Below, piece after piece: positions 12,400 through 25,102 of a stretch of DNA of 64,000 nt. The translations under genes were made by a program, and so were the position numbers. The notes below the pieces were generated by a model. That model searched no databases and was not told where the DNA came from. It worked only from the letters and a program-made list of their open reading frames with translations. The DNA is from Lineus longissimus (taxonomy: Eukaryota > Nemertea > Pilidiophora > Heteronemertea > Lineidae). Location: the NCBI RefSeq assembly GCF_910592395.1, contig NC_088318.1:18290349-18354348 (forward strand), in the 5' to 3' direction. Every line of letters begins with the position of its first letter. Within the stretch, counting starts at the first letter, position 1.

Positions 12400-15158
12400 A
12401 ACGTTCAGCATCTCGAATGCCTGTCGTCTGCTTTTGTGATAGGAAATCCAATTAGCCTGTTGACATTTTGTTCTCGAGGTCTGGTGTCACATGCAGGATT
12501 GAGATTCTATAGCATCTTTAAGATTGCGTAAGGTTATCTTCCATGTAATCACACTGTGTGTGTAGAAGTTCAGTTCATCCTTAGAACACTCTAATCCGCA
12601 GCACAAACTTCAGATGAGGAGTACAAAAATACCATGGCATTGCCGTCCAAAAGATTGTGAAGTCAGTAAGGATTATCTGCCGGCTTCTCGACAGATCAAC
12701 AAAGAACCAGTTAAAAAAATTGACCTGTAAACAGTCATCTGTCTTCGTTGCTGTGCACTTTAGAATAGCATTTCTTTCACTTAAGAAAAAGTAAAGCCAG
12801 AATTCGTGCTTAATCTCCTAAAGAGAGAGAATACAAGTCTAAAGGGACACAAATAATGATAATATGCAGCGTTACAGGTTTCGTGTCATGTATTTAGCAA
12901 CCTCTCAGGAGGGAGTTGAGCCATGGTTCAGCAGCATCTGGATTCTCCAGCGTTCCAACATACAACGCATGCATTAATATCTTTCAAAAAGATCTTTCAA
13001 GCCGCGATTCTGAATCCGAGTCTGACACATTAACACGATTACGAACAGGTAGCGGATTGCACTCTATGATTGCTAATATTTCTTCATAAAACTTCACTAC
13101 AAAGTCATACTACAAGGGAATCCGCATGTTAACAGGCGAAATCAATCATTTGTCGAGCTCATGTATAAATTTAAAGGGAACTTATCACAGCATTCTGGTT
13201 GTGACTCTGTCCTCAAAGGATCAATTTGGGACGGAAATGTATCTCTCTTTTGATACACAGCAATGAGAAAGGTCTGGTTATGTCTTTCTATTACAACAAT
13301 GGCCATTGTGCTCTGCTCGGTCTATTGTTAAAGCAACAGGATAGTTCAATACATCGTCCCAGCCCTAGGAAATGCACTTGCGGAATATTAAAATGAGGGG
13401 AGGGGTTAAGTTTGGATACTGCTTATTCAAGAACGCAAGTAACGGTATTCCTTTAAATAATATATTTGCTCCAGAAACCCCAAGGGGGATTTTAAACAAC
13501 TTCTTTTGCATGTTCTGAATTCTTTCTTTCTAGTACTTGTATGTGGCGTTAACGATGCCCAACCTTTTGGTTGTTCATATATCTCTTGGAGCATTTTTAG
13601 ATAATGTTTTTGCTTGTAAAATCGCCTTTGAGTTTCAGTTACTCGAGTGCTAGTGGACTTTAACGAAATTGATATGGTTCGGGGTGGCAAAAATCCTTCC
13701 AAAAAGGATTATCATCTACACATGTATGCTTCCGGACACGCATGCATATTTCATTTCGCGTCTGCGTATCAACTCGGCCAATTTACTCTCTTGGGACTAC
13801 TTCCTCCTACACAGTCCCTCGGGTGAAAGAAATTGCAAAGCAACTAATATGAAATAATCATATTGATTCCCCGGCGGATTGTAAGCGGTGGAATGCTTCC
13901 ATTAATAATAACGCGGAGTGAAGTAAATGTATAACTGTATGCACTGGTCCCAGGGTATAGGCGTCGAGGCTGAACAGACATTAAGTGAGAACCCATGTAA
14001 AGTGCGACTAGGTCCTGCACTGTGGTCATGCAAGAAGTGGAACCTGGTTTTATGCTGCTAAGATTTTGATGGCGCAAAAAGCAATCAGTATGCAGTGAGA
14101 CCTGGGGATATTCTAAATCACTTTGCTCCCAAGAGTCAAAGCATCAGTTGAAAAAGTTCATAGGAATCAAAGCTGACATTGACCTACATCAGCGGTTCAA
14201 TATAAAGCGCTAAGAACTCGCATTTCAAGATGTTTCAAGCGACATTTCCTTTGGACCTTTGAGCACCACCTGCCTTTGGAGACCTCTCGGCCTGACGCCT
14301 GATTACCACTTTCTCATTGGTTTCTGATAGGTCGAAGCGGGGGTGACAGTTGATTAACTATCATGATAATAACATCTGCTACAGACAGTAGAATAGAAAT
14401 CATGACCCAACCATCCAAATGACCTTTGATCGCGAAATCGTCGGTCTATACCGTGAGTACCAAGTGCAAAAAGGCTATTGGACCTAAACTCGCTGGGCCA
14501 AAATTACTGGACATTGCTCCTCAAGCCGACTTCAGTGACCTATTGAAGCAGCCAGAGGGCTGCGTAATATTTTAGCGCACCGGATGTCCTTCCGTGACTT
14601 TGTTGAATATACTATCGAGTAGCTACAATCTTTACATTTGCAAGCCTGGTGGTCATAAAATTTCATCCTCATGTGAAAAAGAACCTTTTGACATGATGGT
14701 GTATAGCGTCAATCATAATCACTGCTTTGCAGATATCGTAATTAACTTTCTTCAGGGGAGTCGATTGATGGAATAATCGATGAGGATTTACTGGCCTGAC
14801 GGTCCCTAGAGCCAGTGAGCATAGCTTCAATGGATATGACCAGGCACTCACTTTCTAAGTCTCTAAGCCCGGGTGCACAATCTATTTGATAGTCAGTTTC
14901 TGAGTGAAGATTTACGACTCGGGCTGGAATATCCTGATATATATTTGCTTTCTTCCTGAAGGATATTTTCAAACTCTCCGTCTGAAGAATAAGATTGCAC
15001 CTTAAACATGATGGTCAAGATGCTCAATAAATTATTTTGGAAATCAACTCATTACCACATGTATAGTTTCTCAGACGTCGAATACAGCAGCGCCTATTAA
15101 ACATTCCCATCGTCTCCGCGATTTGAGTCCGTTTCCATCCGTTAACCTGCATCGGTCA
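12400..15158. other. non-coding, nothing recognised
   Basis: No open frame with recognisable protein content, no RNA gene and no clear repeat. Confidence 0.4.
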
Positions 15159-15785
15159 CCATCTTCCTCTCCCACCCACGCTCTTGCCGACAACATGATA
15201 CAGTTATATGTCTTAAGATTACATCGGGATTATGTCTACTTATTGTTATCAACAATCAGTTGTAGATTATAAGCTGTTAATGACAAACACGGTTCAAAAG
15301 ATTTCCGCCACCATGACGTCAACAAGACTTGTGAGGACAATAACATTCGTAACAATATTACAATGCAACAGGTTGTCTATTGACCGTGCTGTAAACACAT
15401 TGGGTGAGTTCACATTTGATGGTGTGTTATGATTGAGGAATCTGTTACCACTTTCAAATCCTGGCCAAAGTGTGAATGATACAAAATAATATAACAAAAA
15501 TGAAAACTTCTTATCATGAATTTAATGTCTGTTATGTACTTTTGCATCAACTAATTGCACCAGGCGTTGAAAAGCGCTAACAGATTCCTCAATCATAACA
15601 CACCACCAAATGTGAACTCGCCCACTGCGTCACATATCTGTGTTTGTTAATTTGAGAAAACGTTGAAGTGATACTCTTTCATAAAATATCCTTATTTGAG
15701 CCAACCGCCTGCGCAATTTAATTGAGTCTATATGTAACCAATCTGTCGACATCTTCCCACCCACGCTCTTGTCAACAACATTCCA
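15159..15785. repeat. direct repeats flanking a foldback element
   Basis: A segment at about 15159-15202 (containing CCCACCCACGCTCTTG then CAACAT) recurs in the same orientation at 15748-15783. Weaker similarity extends some 40 bp upstream of each copy. Between them sits the inverted repeat at 15401-15624. The layout could be a small composite element or a tandem duplication later invaded by a foldback element; I cannot decide. Confidence 0.5.
15401..15624. mobile_element. foldback/MITE-like element with 47-bp inverted arms
   Basis: The left arm 15401-15447 (starting TGGGTGAGTTCACATTTG) and the right arm 15578-15624 are reverse complements over 47 bp with about two mismatches. The spacer is 130 bp and has no coding capacity. 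High arm identity suggests a young element or gene conversion between the arms. No transposase is present, so this would be a non-autonomous element. Confidence 0.75.
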
Positions 15786-15880
15786 AATTGATCCTCCGTA
15801 TGCCCGATCAATCGAGAGGTATGGCATACAGTAGTTGTACTTGTCTATATATTGATGTCAGCCACCACAGTTGTTCAAAG

Positions 15881-15977
15881 ACGTTTTGTCTTCAACGCTG
15901 GCGTTAAGTTGTACTGAACTAAACTGAGGGAGAGATAACGCCCAGTTCAGTTAACTCCAGCGTTATGACAAAACTCG
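15881..15977. repeat. imperfect hairpin element
   Basis: The sequence beginning ACGTTTTGTCTTCAACGCTG is matched in reverse complement by the segment ending CAGCGTTATGACAAAACTCG, giving a foldback of roughly 97 bp with an imperfect stem. It is probably a small MITE. Confidence 0.6.
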
Positions 15978-18900
15978 TCTTGAGGAACCAGTCCCGTGTC
16001 AACAAAGACTGTCTTCCGGCATCGAAGTCAACATGATGTTTACGGATGTTTGAAGTTTCCTCATCGGTGTTGCCAATTGTCAACTAAAGCACACCACCGT
16101 CTGCTCGACATGCTATCGTTACCATAGGATACCATGTTGTCACCCTACTACCTTGATCCTCCCACACCTAACCGGTCCAGCATGATGAAGGAAAGCCCAA
16201 AATAATCCACCTTGAACTTGAACTCGATAGGATGAACAGATCTCGGTCATTCACCCCATACGTCAGTAGCGACATATTGCTCGGAAACGCTGTTGGGTTT
16301 TATTCAGAGCTCGACTCGAACAGAGATATAAGAAGGCATGTTATTCGTTTTGGTAACTGACTGTCGACCTTGATGATCTCATGTCTGACCTGTTTGATAG
16401 GATGTGGACTGGAGATGAATGGATCTTTGCGGCAAATTTGTCATGCTACAGATAAAAAAATTTCTAAATCCAAATAATTTTTCTATTTAAAAAAAAAATT
16501 ATGCTCAAATCTCTGCTTTCACTCTTTCCTCGAACATTCCCTATCATGTTTTCTCATTTGGTTTTCAGGAAGACGACTGGGTTCTTTCTAAAATAAAGGT
16601 GATCTTGGCGTACGAATTACTTGACAAAGCCAAAGGAAACGTAGTTTCGCCTTACTTTTTTACGATGGCGTCCTAGAACCTCATGGGTGGCCGTTTTCCG
16701 TATCGTGTACTAGTTTTATATCAATTTGCTCAATATGTGATGGCTTGTTAACGACAATTGATTCTGGGAATGCAAACATTTAGCTATTTCTCCTTAACTA
16801 TAGGCCGTCTACCTGCGGGCAAGAATCCAAGACAAAGACTGCTCAATGGCGAACCGAAGGCTCTCATCGGGTGTCTTCGTAACAACAACTCACTCGACTT
16901 CAGTTTAGGAATCACCGAAACTGTCCAACGGTCTCAATGACCCCCCCTTCCCCCCCCCCCCCAGAAAACCCTGAATGAGTTAAAGCCACCTTGACTCGGA
17001 CGCCAATCTAGAAATTTCAATTCCCCTTTCGGAATTGATGCTCCGGCGATTAAATTCTCTTCGGTGCCTCGATGAAAAACTGATCAAACAAATCCCGATA
17101 ATGCTGGTATCGCCTCCACTTGATTGCTGGATCGATTTGCCCAACTGCATAGGTCGTCTGAGGTGAGGCCACCTCGGAACAACCTGCTCGTCTCGGGAAA
17201 AGCGATGCCACGCAAGCACGACCCTGGTTTAAAAAACATGCTCTCCTAAAAGCATTTCAGAAGAATAGTGTAATCCAACGAACTGCCCAGTGCTGAAGCA
17301 ACATTGATCAAATAGCGTAGCGCTCATTTAAACGGAAAGGCACCCTGGATCCACAGCAGGATTAACTGAGGTCACGCCATTTATCAACATCGGCCTCTGG
17401 TCGGCTGAATCGTGGCGACGGCGTTTTATAATTTTGCGATTCATTCGCTGAAATGATTATCGAAACCTTTAGGAGACTGACAGGTTATTTCGGAAGGTTC
17501 TTACTCGTACAGATGAAGACCTTACAAATGACCGTCGTTTCAAGAACTATTCTTTTGGTTTTTTTCGCGCTGCATTTCAGTGCTTTCAATGTGGTAGATC
17601 AAAACGAATGGCTGAGACAACATTACATCCATCATCTCAATTCTCCGGAAAATAAATCGGAAATTACAAACCATCATTAGCATGTCGCCTGTTAATTGCT
17701 CATCAATAAAAGGAGAGACTGCGGGCATTTTAACATACGTAATCTCGTCTGAGATCGTTCGTCGCCCAAGATAGAATACAGAATGTTCAATCTGACGCGT
17801 TCACCTAAATACGATGCCGCAAGACAGCTGATTCCCAGGGATTGGGTTAAACTATTGATTTTCTGACTCAGATATAATAATTCGCACGATGAGGAAGATG
17901 ATAGATGTGTATCTTCTGCATTTTGCTCATCTTGGCGCATCAAGGGTTAAACAGGCGTGAACATTAACTCACGATGCCTTAACTAGACATATTGCCTTAC
18001 TCAGCACTACACTGCTAACTTTTCAGTGTGGAGAACCCTAGAATGTCATTAACTTATAGATCAAACCTCCTTCTAGGACTGGTACTGTCCTACTCCATCC
18101 AAATTTCAGCCCGAGTAATTTCCCGCCGATTAAGCTTGTTTTGTTTTGCCAGCGAAAATTACTAAAACACCCAATCAATTTCAGGTAACTACTGTTCCAT
18201 TCTTCCAAAATTACCTTACATATTTTCTGTTTTACTCTCTCCAGGTTTTTACCCTTTGATGGGTGATGAACTCATACTCATGCATGCCGCTTGATTGGGG
18301 TCCCAGCAGGCTCCTACCATCAGGAGAGGAATCAACGTGAAACATGCGGCCGCAACGTGCCTCAGACAAGACGTAACAGGTTGTTGAACACTCCAGCGTT
18401 GGTTCACGTCATATCGACAAAGGAATTTCATTTTTCTTATCGGATATAGATTTCCATTCAGAAAGTACGCCAATCTAAAAGTTTATCGTGTAACTTACCT
18501 TTCGTTCGGTTCGTGTACCTTTCACAAGGTTCACTGACTAAATCTAATTAGAAAACTGTAAAAAGGTTGACGTCTGCATGATAGCGTTATCGCCAACTGC
18601 AGGACGTAGCATACTGTTCAATTTCATATTTACTGAGAGGGTACCTTACTCACTGTTTATTTTACTAAGATTAATAACACAAAATAATGATAACTCTATT
18701 AGCACCTTCCAAACGTGAAACTGTATGTTCTTCAAGCAAGAATTGTGTTTATGGTAAAGACTGTTCAAGCCGGCAGAGCGACTGTTAACAGCAGACTAGG
18801 ACTGATCTGCTCCCGTTACTGGTTACTTAAACAGTTCGATTTGCGTGGTGGATATTGGGTTAACGAAGGGTTCGGGTACGCACGAAACCTGGGACACAAA

Positions 18901-19715
18901 TCAATACGATCTTGGTAACCAACCGAACCAGACGCGGTTACACATCGCTTCCCAGCCAACCGCGACTCAACAACAAATCTGGAATTCCCGGACGTGATCT
19001 TTTTCTCGGACAACTTTTCACCGGCTTGTTTGTTGTTCAGCATCTCATGCGAAAGTACAACAACCAGCTTACGTCTGAGCAAGACAAGTTAGGCAAATAG
19101 GTTTCTACTGTTACAGAAACCCCTGATGGATTGTGGCCTGTTCTTCGAATCCCGGATCGCACTGATGGATCTCCCACGTGGAGTTTGGCTGATCTAACCA
19201 CTCGGAACACTTCACTTCATTTTTGTGGTTTCGATCCAAGCATTTTGAGCGGTGGTTTTTACGTTTTGAGACACTGGACCGCAGCGTTTTCTTAAGTCAC
19301 AAATATCAGGCCTACAATCGGTAGACCATCGGTGATACAACGCTCTCATCGAAAGCAATGCAGTGCATTATAACTCGAGGATTTTAAATGTCAGTTGAAA
19401 CTTGAAGCAGATAATTGTAGAAATATCGACTTGTTATCCGACTGCTCTGAGAGAAAGTACGGGAAGGGCTAGGTATTGTTCTTTGTACGTCCCTCACGGG
19501 GACCAAGTGCCCCTGCTGATTTCCGTGGTACCTTGTGTGCTATCTGCTCTAATTGTTGCACCTACGGGTGCACCAACCTCTACCTGTTGATCCAACTTAA
19601 ACTAACAAGTTGTTACACCATTTAAACAAGTCCATGTAAAAAGCATTAATAATCCTTCGGTATTTCTGAGGAGAAAAGAACAAATGCCTTGATCATTCTA
19701 CCTAGAAAGTGCGAC
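15978..19715. other. non-coding stretch upstream of the GPCR
   Basis: No supported gene. A homopolymer C tract lies at about 16941-16962. Remaining open frames are short and carry no recognisable protein signature. Confidence 0.4.
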
Positions 19716-19725
19716 TATTTATAAA
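19716..19725 (+). promoter_or_regulatory. possible TATA box of the GPCR gene
   Basis: TATTTATAAA lies about 440 bp upstream of the GPCR start codon. If used, transcription would start near 19.75 kb and give a 5' UTR of about 0.4 kb. Similar AT-rich strings occur by chance, and a distant 5' UTR exon is equally possible. Confidence 0.25.
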
Positions 19726-20164
19726 CTTGGGAGCGGAGGTTTCAGATACTGCCACTCCGGCGCTATTGCGCTTACCATTTCATCAGCAAGGATCGATAAA
19801 GCGTCAGCGCGGACGAGCTTGCCAACAGAACACCATCAGTTAGCGGGGTAGCAAGATGATTCAGCGCCTGGCTCGGTGAAGTCAATACTTTAGTCACTGC
19901 GGCGGCAGCCGGTGGTAGCATCTGGAAATACCTCTCTAAAGGACAATCCTTATTCATGGATGGATACTCGGATTGACTGTGGATTACTGCAATAGTAACG
20001 ACGGATTAACTTCACATTGATATTTGCTTCAAGGAAGACGTCCAATCTTGTTCGAACATTGGATACATTTTAAAGATGTTTCGAATAGTTTGTGCAAATC
20101 GGACCCTGGAGTTTGCTTCAGTGTGAACTCTTCTTCTTGCTGTCTGTGAGAATAACGTTATAAA

Positions 20165-21685
20165 ATGGATACATTCAATGTCGAAAATGATACCTACATA
20201 CTTCAGGCTGTTCCAGAGGAAGGCATCGAAGTTGCAGGGGTGTTTGTCGGCGAGGGGAGGTCAAATAACTCGACGCCGGGAGTATATCAGGTACACAGCG
20301 AACTTGAACCACCATTTGATTTCATTCTGATGTGGATTATAGCAGTAGCAGTGGTCGCGTTGTCGCTTACAACCATCCTGGGTAACTTATCTGTGATTGT
20401 AGTCTATTCCATGAAGAAAGAACTACAGAAATTTTCCAATAATTTCATCATAAGTTTAGCAGTTGCGGATCTCTTCATTGGGTGTTTGATGCCTGTCAAC
20501 CTGGTTGTGACACTCTCCGGCCATTGGCCGTATCACATCGACTCTTGCGAAGTCTACGTGACAATCCAGGCAGCCCTTTGTTACGTGTCCTTCATAAGTA
20601 TCTTACTCGTGAGTATCGAGCGGTGGTGGTGCATCCATTGGCCACTCATCTACAGGGTAAAGCAGAGTCGACGAAAAGCAGTACTTGTCATCATTCTAAC
20701 GTGGACTGTCACCTTTCTAATGTTCGGACCAACAAACTTAGTGTACCGAAAACTGACTGGGTTTCAATACGAAGTCCTTACAACTAGGCTAATGTGTGAG
20801 GCCCATTTGAATGAGACTCTATTACAGTCAACTGTCATGGCTGCAGTTGGCTTCGGACTACCTTGGCTCTTGTTAATAACGTGCAATTCGACCATCTATT
20901 TTAAAATCTCTCGCCGGAAAGACAATACCATACGACGGTCAATAACCTCAGAGACACTGAGTTTTATATCGCGCAAATCGTCATCTGAGAGTAGCACCGT
21001 AGATGACCAAGCGACGGAATTGCTAAAGGATCCAAATGAAAATGACAAAGTACCGGAGCTTACGAGTATCAAAATTGAAAAGGGGAAAGCTGTTCTTCCG
21101 GGCGTACGGCCAGTGGTGGGCCGGAGATTCTCCATCGCGACGACTGGTTCGGTGACGGAGCCCGGTACCCCGAAAGCAAAATGTTCCCAGTTGATGCGAC
21201 GGGTTTCTTTTGATATGAGTATTCTGCAGGACAGTCGGCGGAGTAATAGCATAGCATCTTCAGGGCGAGGGTCAATCCAGCGGCGGCCGAGCGCCTGTGA
21301 GGAACTCGTGCGTGATATTTTCTCAAAGCAGGACAGAAAAGCGGCAAGGGCATTGGCGATTTTAGTCATCGTAGTGACGCTGTGTTGGGCGCCAAATGTG
21401 ATCATGAAAATTATGCTTTCCATTTGTCCGGGCCTGTTACCAAAGTGGTCACTTGTTCTTTCCTCATGGCTGGTATTGGTCAACTCTGGACTCAACCCGT
21501 ATCTCTATGCGACAGGGAACACAAAATACAAACGAGTACTTCGGAGCTGTTTGAGCAAGCGTACGCAGCACCGTCACATCAAGACAGAGCCATTCCGCAT
21601 TCCAAGCAAATACCTTTCCAAGCAGTATCTTGCTGTGAAGTTGGAGCACAACATCCTGAGTAATGTGATACTGAAACCAGCCTGA
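20165..21685 (+). CDS. orphan class A (rhodopsin-like) GPCR, intronless
   Basis: An uninterrupted 506-codon frame encodes a seven-helix rhodopsin-class receptor, expected at the plasma membrane and coupling to G proteins. The N-terminus (residues 1-51) has an N-glycosylation motif (NNST). Family landmarks: GN in TM1 (N74), LAVAD in TM2 (D102), TM3 Cys128 pairing with ECL2 Cys211, ERW (152-154) in place of DRY, W180 in TM4, P233 in TM5, CWAP (407-410) in TM6, W435 in TM7 and NPYLY (444-448). The third intracellular loop is long (about 249-392) and rich in RRxS-type sites. This shape resembles muscarinic and histamine H3-like receptors, but the amine-binding Asp3.32 is Gln135, so the ligand cannot be assigned. 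The ATG follows an AT-rich leader, and the first helix starts near residue 52. Family assignment is firm; subfamily is not. Confidence 0.93.
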   Translation: MDTFNVENDTYILQAVPEEGIEVAGVFVGEGRSNNSTPGVYQVHSELEPPFDFILMWIIAVAVVALSLTTILGNLSVIVVYSMKKELQKFSNNFIISLAVADLFIGCLMPVNLVVTLSGHWPYHIDSCEVYVTIQAALCYVSFISILLVSIERWWCIHWPLIYRVKQSRRKAVLVIILTWTVTFLMFGPTNLVYRKLTGFQYEVLTTRLMCEAHLNETLLQSTVMAAVGFGLPWLLLITCNSTIYFKISRRKDNTIRRSITSETLSFISRKSSSESSTVDDQATELLKDPNENDKVPELTSIKIEKGKAVLPGVRPVVGRRFSIATTGSVTEPGTPKAKCSQLMRRVSFDMSILQDSRRSNSIASSGRGSIQRRPSACEELVRDIFSKQDRKAARALAILVIVVTLCWAPNVIMKIMLSICPGLLPKWSLVLSSWLVLVNSGLNPYLYATGNTKYKRVLRSCLSKRTQHRHIKTEPFRIPSKYLSKQYLAVKLEHNILSNVILKPA

Positions 21686-22302
21686 GGACTGCACCTTGGC
21701 GAGCCATGAATGGTCACATTTCACTCGGTGCGACTTGCCTGACAGCGGAAAGCTGAGGCAAAAATGTTTTAGGCCCCGGTTACAATTGGAGCGGAGAGTT
21801 TTCACGAGAATGCAAGATGACGAACTCTTCTTAATTGAGAGTTTCTAGTAGGTAGGATGGATTTCTGTGATTATGTCCCTTTAGAGCAGAGGAGTCTGAC
21901 TAGAAGCACACGAAAGGGTTATGCTAGGCGCATTGGAATGCGTAACGACGAATGGTGCTGCTGGAGGTGTTGTGATGGCATTACCCTGTGCAGAGATTGG
22001 CAAAAGAACAATCGGTTGTCAGTTTTGATGTTGTACAAATTATTACATTCGTACTTTTCTACTTTATTTAAGACATTTGATGACGGGTTTCGGTCGAGAG
22101 CGTACTGTACAGGGTTGAGTTGCAAGAATTACGTAGATGTATGTTAATGAAACTGGCGGCAAGTGAAATTCACTTGGGATGGGTCTACCTATCCGAAGAT
22201 ATCTGCATCTGAAATGCGATTGTTTGCTATCTCCCACGATGGTTTAACCTATCACCAGGGAAACCGCGCTGGGGGTACAGCATGGGGAGAGGAGCCTTCT
22301 CA

Positions 22303-22308
22303 AATAAA
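22303..22308 (+). terminator. candidate polyadenylation signal of the GPCR
   Basis: AATAAA about 620 bp downstream of the GPCR stop codon is the first canonical hexamer in the trailing sequence. It would give a 3' UTR of roughly 0.64 kb. Transcript evidence is absent. Confidence 0.4.
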
Positions 22309-22309
22309 C

Positions 22310-25102
22310 CAAGGTTGGCTTTTCTGTTTGTTTACGAAGATCATGGAGAGGGTTCGACCTTTTGGGAAGGCTATCGTTGGGCGGCTTCAGAGCACTGGGA
22401 GTTGATTAGTAGGCCAGCTTTATCAGGCCTAGGCGAGAAACAGGTTTAAAGGCACCATTTTCAAAACTTTTTATCTCAACTAAAATTTCTATAACCTCTG
22501 TGATTACACTTCTAAAAACGGGCAGTGTGTGTTTTGTGACTTTTTCTTTCTGGAGTAAAATGTTGAATTTTTTTTTATTTGAGGCCAGTTGTAAATAGGT
22601 TACGTATTTAAATGTGAAATATCTGTGATGTGTAAAGAATCAAATTTAACTGTGATTTTTGATGTGGAGTAATATTTTCAGTTTGTGTAACGTTTGACTC
22701 TTCGGCTAGACATCACCATTTCTTAGTTTGGCTTGATTCAGAGAATTTTGTTGTCGTTTTGTTCTCGTGCATAATGAAATCCATTTTCACTGAATATCGG
22801 TTTATATCTGCATGGCGTATCTGTTATTCGCATTTTGGTGTTTATAGGTCGTCGGGTGACGCAGTTTTGATTGATTTTTAGAATCAATCGGTGAAGGAAA
22901 CAGCCCTTGATCCTTGAAGTGAAGGTTTGTTGGATGCACATTTTCAGCACACAGAATTATACATTTTCGCAAAGGTCAAGCATATGATTGGTCGTGTCGG
23001 TTCATTTCTGGTGCATAAGATGAACCATCACTACGCCAACACCTTGACCGATATACGCCGTTATACCAGCGGTCGAAAGGGTCAAAAGTATCCAATATAA
23101 AATAGGACATGTTGTAGAGTATAAGATGAAGAAGGTGTTAAAGCCATTACGCATTCTATCTTCGTGGCGAGACTTTATCGGTTTTGGTGGAATCCTGGGG
23201 CGTATGAAGAGCTTCTCTCGCAGCTTCTCTATTCTTGGCCCGTCCTGTAAAAACCCAATACACGGTTGTGATCCACTCTTGCAGCCACTCAAAACCCAGG
23301 GACGGATCAATATCTCCCTACTTTAGATATTCCTGTTACTTAATCCGTTGTATTTAACTTAAATGTACTGGGATTAATACGGTACTGTTCCTGATCCCAT
23401 ATGGGTACCAAATGACCTACTCCTTTCGTTTGAAACTGGAAATTAAATTTGAATTTATAAATTTCCAAATCTAAAAACGGGCTGAATATGAATATCAACA
23501 ATGCCGTGTATATCTATTGCAGGCTGCAACGTTTTAACACATTGTACATTAAACCAAGTGAAATGTACAGCAGACACAAGCGTAAACTATTTGCACATCT
23601 TTGAAATGAATAGGTCCGGGAAGTACCAGATTATGTGCTGATGACGCATGATCAAATCGGTGGACTGATTCGGAGTATGCTTGTGCAAGGTGTGAACTTG
23701 TGGGTAAAAGTGGCTGACCTAATAGAAGTAAATACAGACTAGCTTATATACGAATCTATATATAATAAGTTTTCGTATCCCTGCATGGGTGTGCTAAAGG
23801 AGAAAGCAAATAGCGAAGTCGTAAGACTTCTCAGAGAACGAATCGATTTGTATGCATTTTGACTTGATATACATCACATGATTCTGAAGATAAGTAGATA
23901 AAACATCGATTATATATGCATTTCGGTGTTAACCCGATCAAAAGTTACACGTTAAGAGTTGACAACCTTAAAGAACTTTACCCACAAGTCTTCCGCTCGG
24001 TATTGATAACATTATGAACCATGTCGGCGACACCATAAACTTGGGTTAACCTTTCTGCGTTTTTTTGGAGGGGATGGTACAACAATTACACCCAGCAGTA
24101 TGTCTACTGTTTTTGTTCCCAAACATTGAGAAATGTTCTGGTCGTCAATTTGTAAATTTTCCTCTTTTCATGGACACATTTTGATGCGAAATGTATGTTT
24201 TTGTGGTATGATGTTTGAGGGAGTGATTGTTGAGCGAGAGAATGCTTCGTTTGAGATACTTTTCCCCGACATTTTTCTCTGCTTCGGGCCAGACAGGTGC
24301 TTCTAGGCCTAAAATGTCTGTATTCATCATACGGCAACTGCTGCTAAACACTCAGTATACATGTACATGTATGCAGGTTAGAGCTAGTTTATTAATTAGG
24401 TAGACCTACTGTTGTAAAACCGACATGTGCGCCTACCGATTAGTGTATATTTTTATTCTGCCTGATAAAAATCTGTTTTTGTGACACTGGATGAGACATG
24501 TGATTCACTACCGTCACATGTATAGAACTCTTGGTATTTAAGGATGACTAAATGCTAAATGTGTGCATTATTACTATGCTATGCTCCGTGAAAATCATCC
24601 TTTAGACTGTATACCCACAACTTTCATCAACGTCATCTATACACTGATGACATTCACAATGAATTCATTAATCTATACACACCTGGGCTGCCCTGGTGGC
24701 CGAAAGGTGCAAAAGTACAGCAATTCCTTTTCAACCAGGCAAGATACCTACATTCTTGAGTAAGGTTCGTTAAATCCGACAAGCGAATTAAGTACAGATC
24801 CTCTGGAAATAGTTCAATTCGAATTCCCATCAATTGAGATTCCATTTCCAATTGATTATGCTTATGAAGGAACCAGAGGTTGTGAAAGGGGTTATCAGAG
24901 TGGCAATAAAGCTAATTTTGAAAGGTTGGGCGAAAACTCTTGTTATGGATATGCAATTCGAGGCAATTGTCTATATTCCAACGTTCAGGTTGCCCGCTGT
25001 TCGTCGAAGTGCCTGGAATTCCCCACGAGCATTCTACTCTCCTACATTTTTGTACCTCCTGCAGGTTTTTGGGTCTGATATGTGTTAATCTTTTGAAAAC
25101 GG
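22310..25102. other. non-coding, nothing recognised
   Basis: AT-rich sequence with T-rich patches (22.4-22.7 kb) and short microsatellite-like TA runs near 23.75 kb. No gene is supported on either strand. Confidence 0.4.

Noticed and set aside
20896-21495. 199-codon minus-strand frame under the GPCR
   Set aside because: It lies wholly within the receptor coding region, has no recognisable domain and is a shadow frame.
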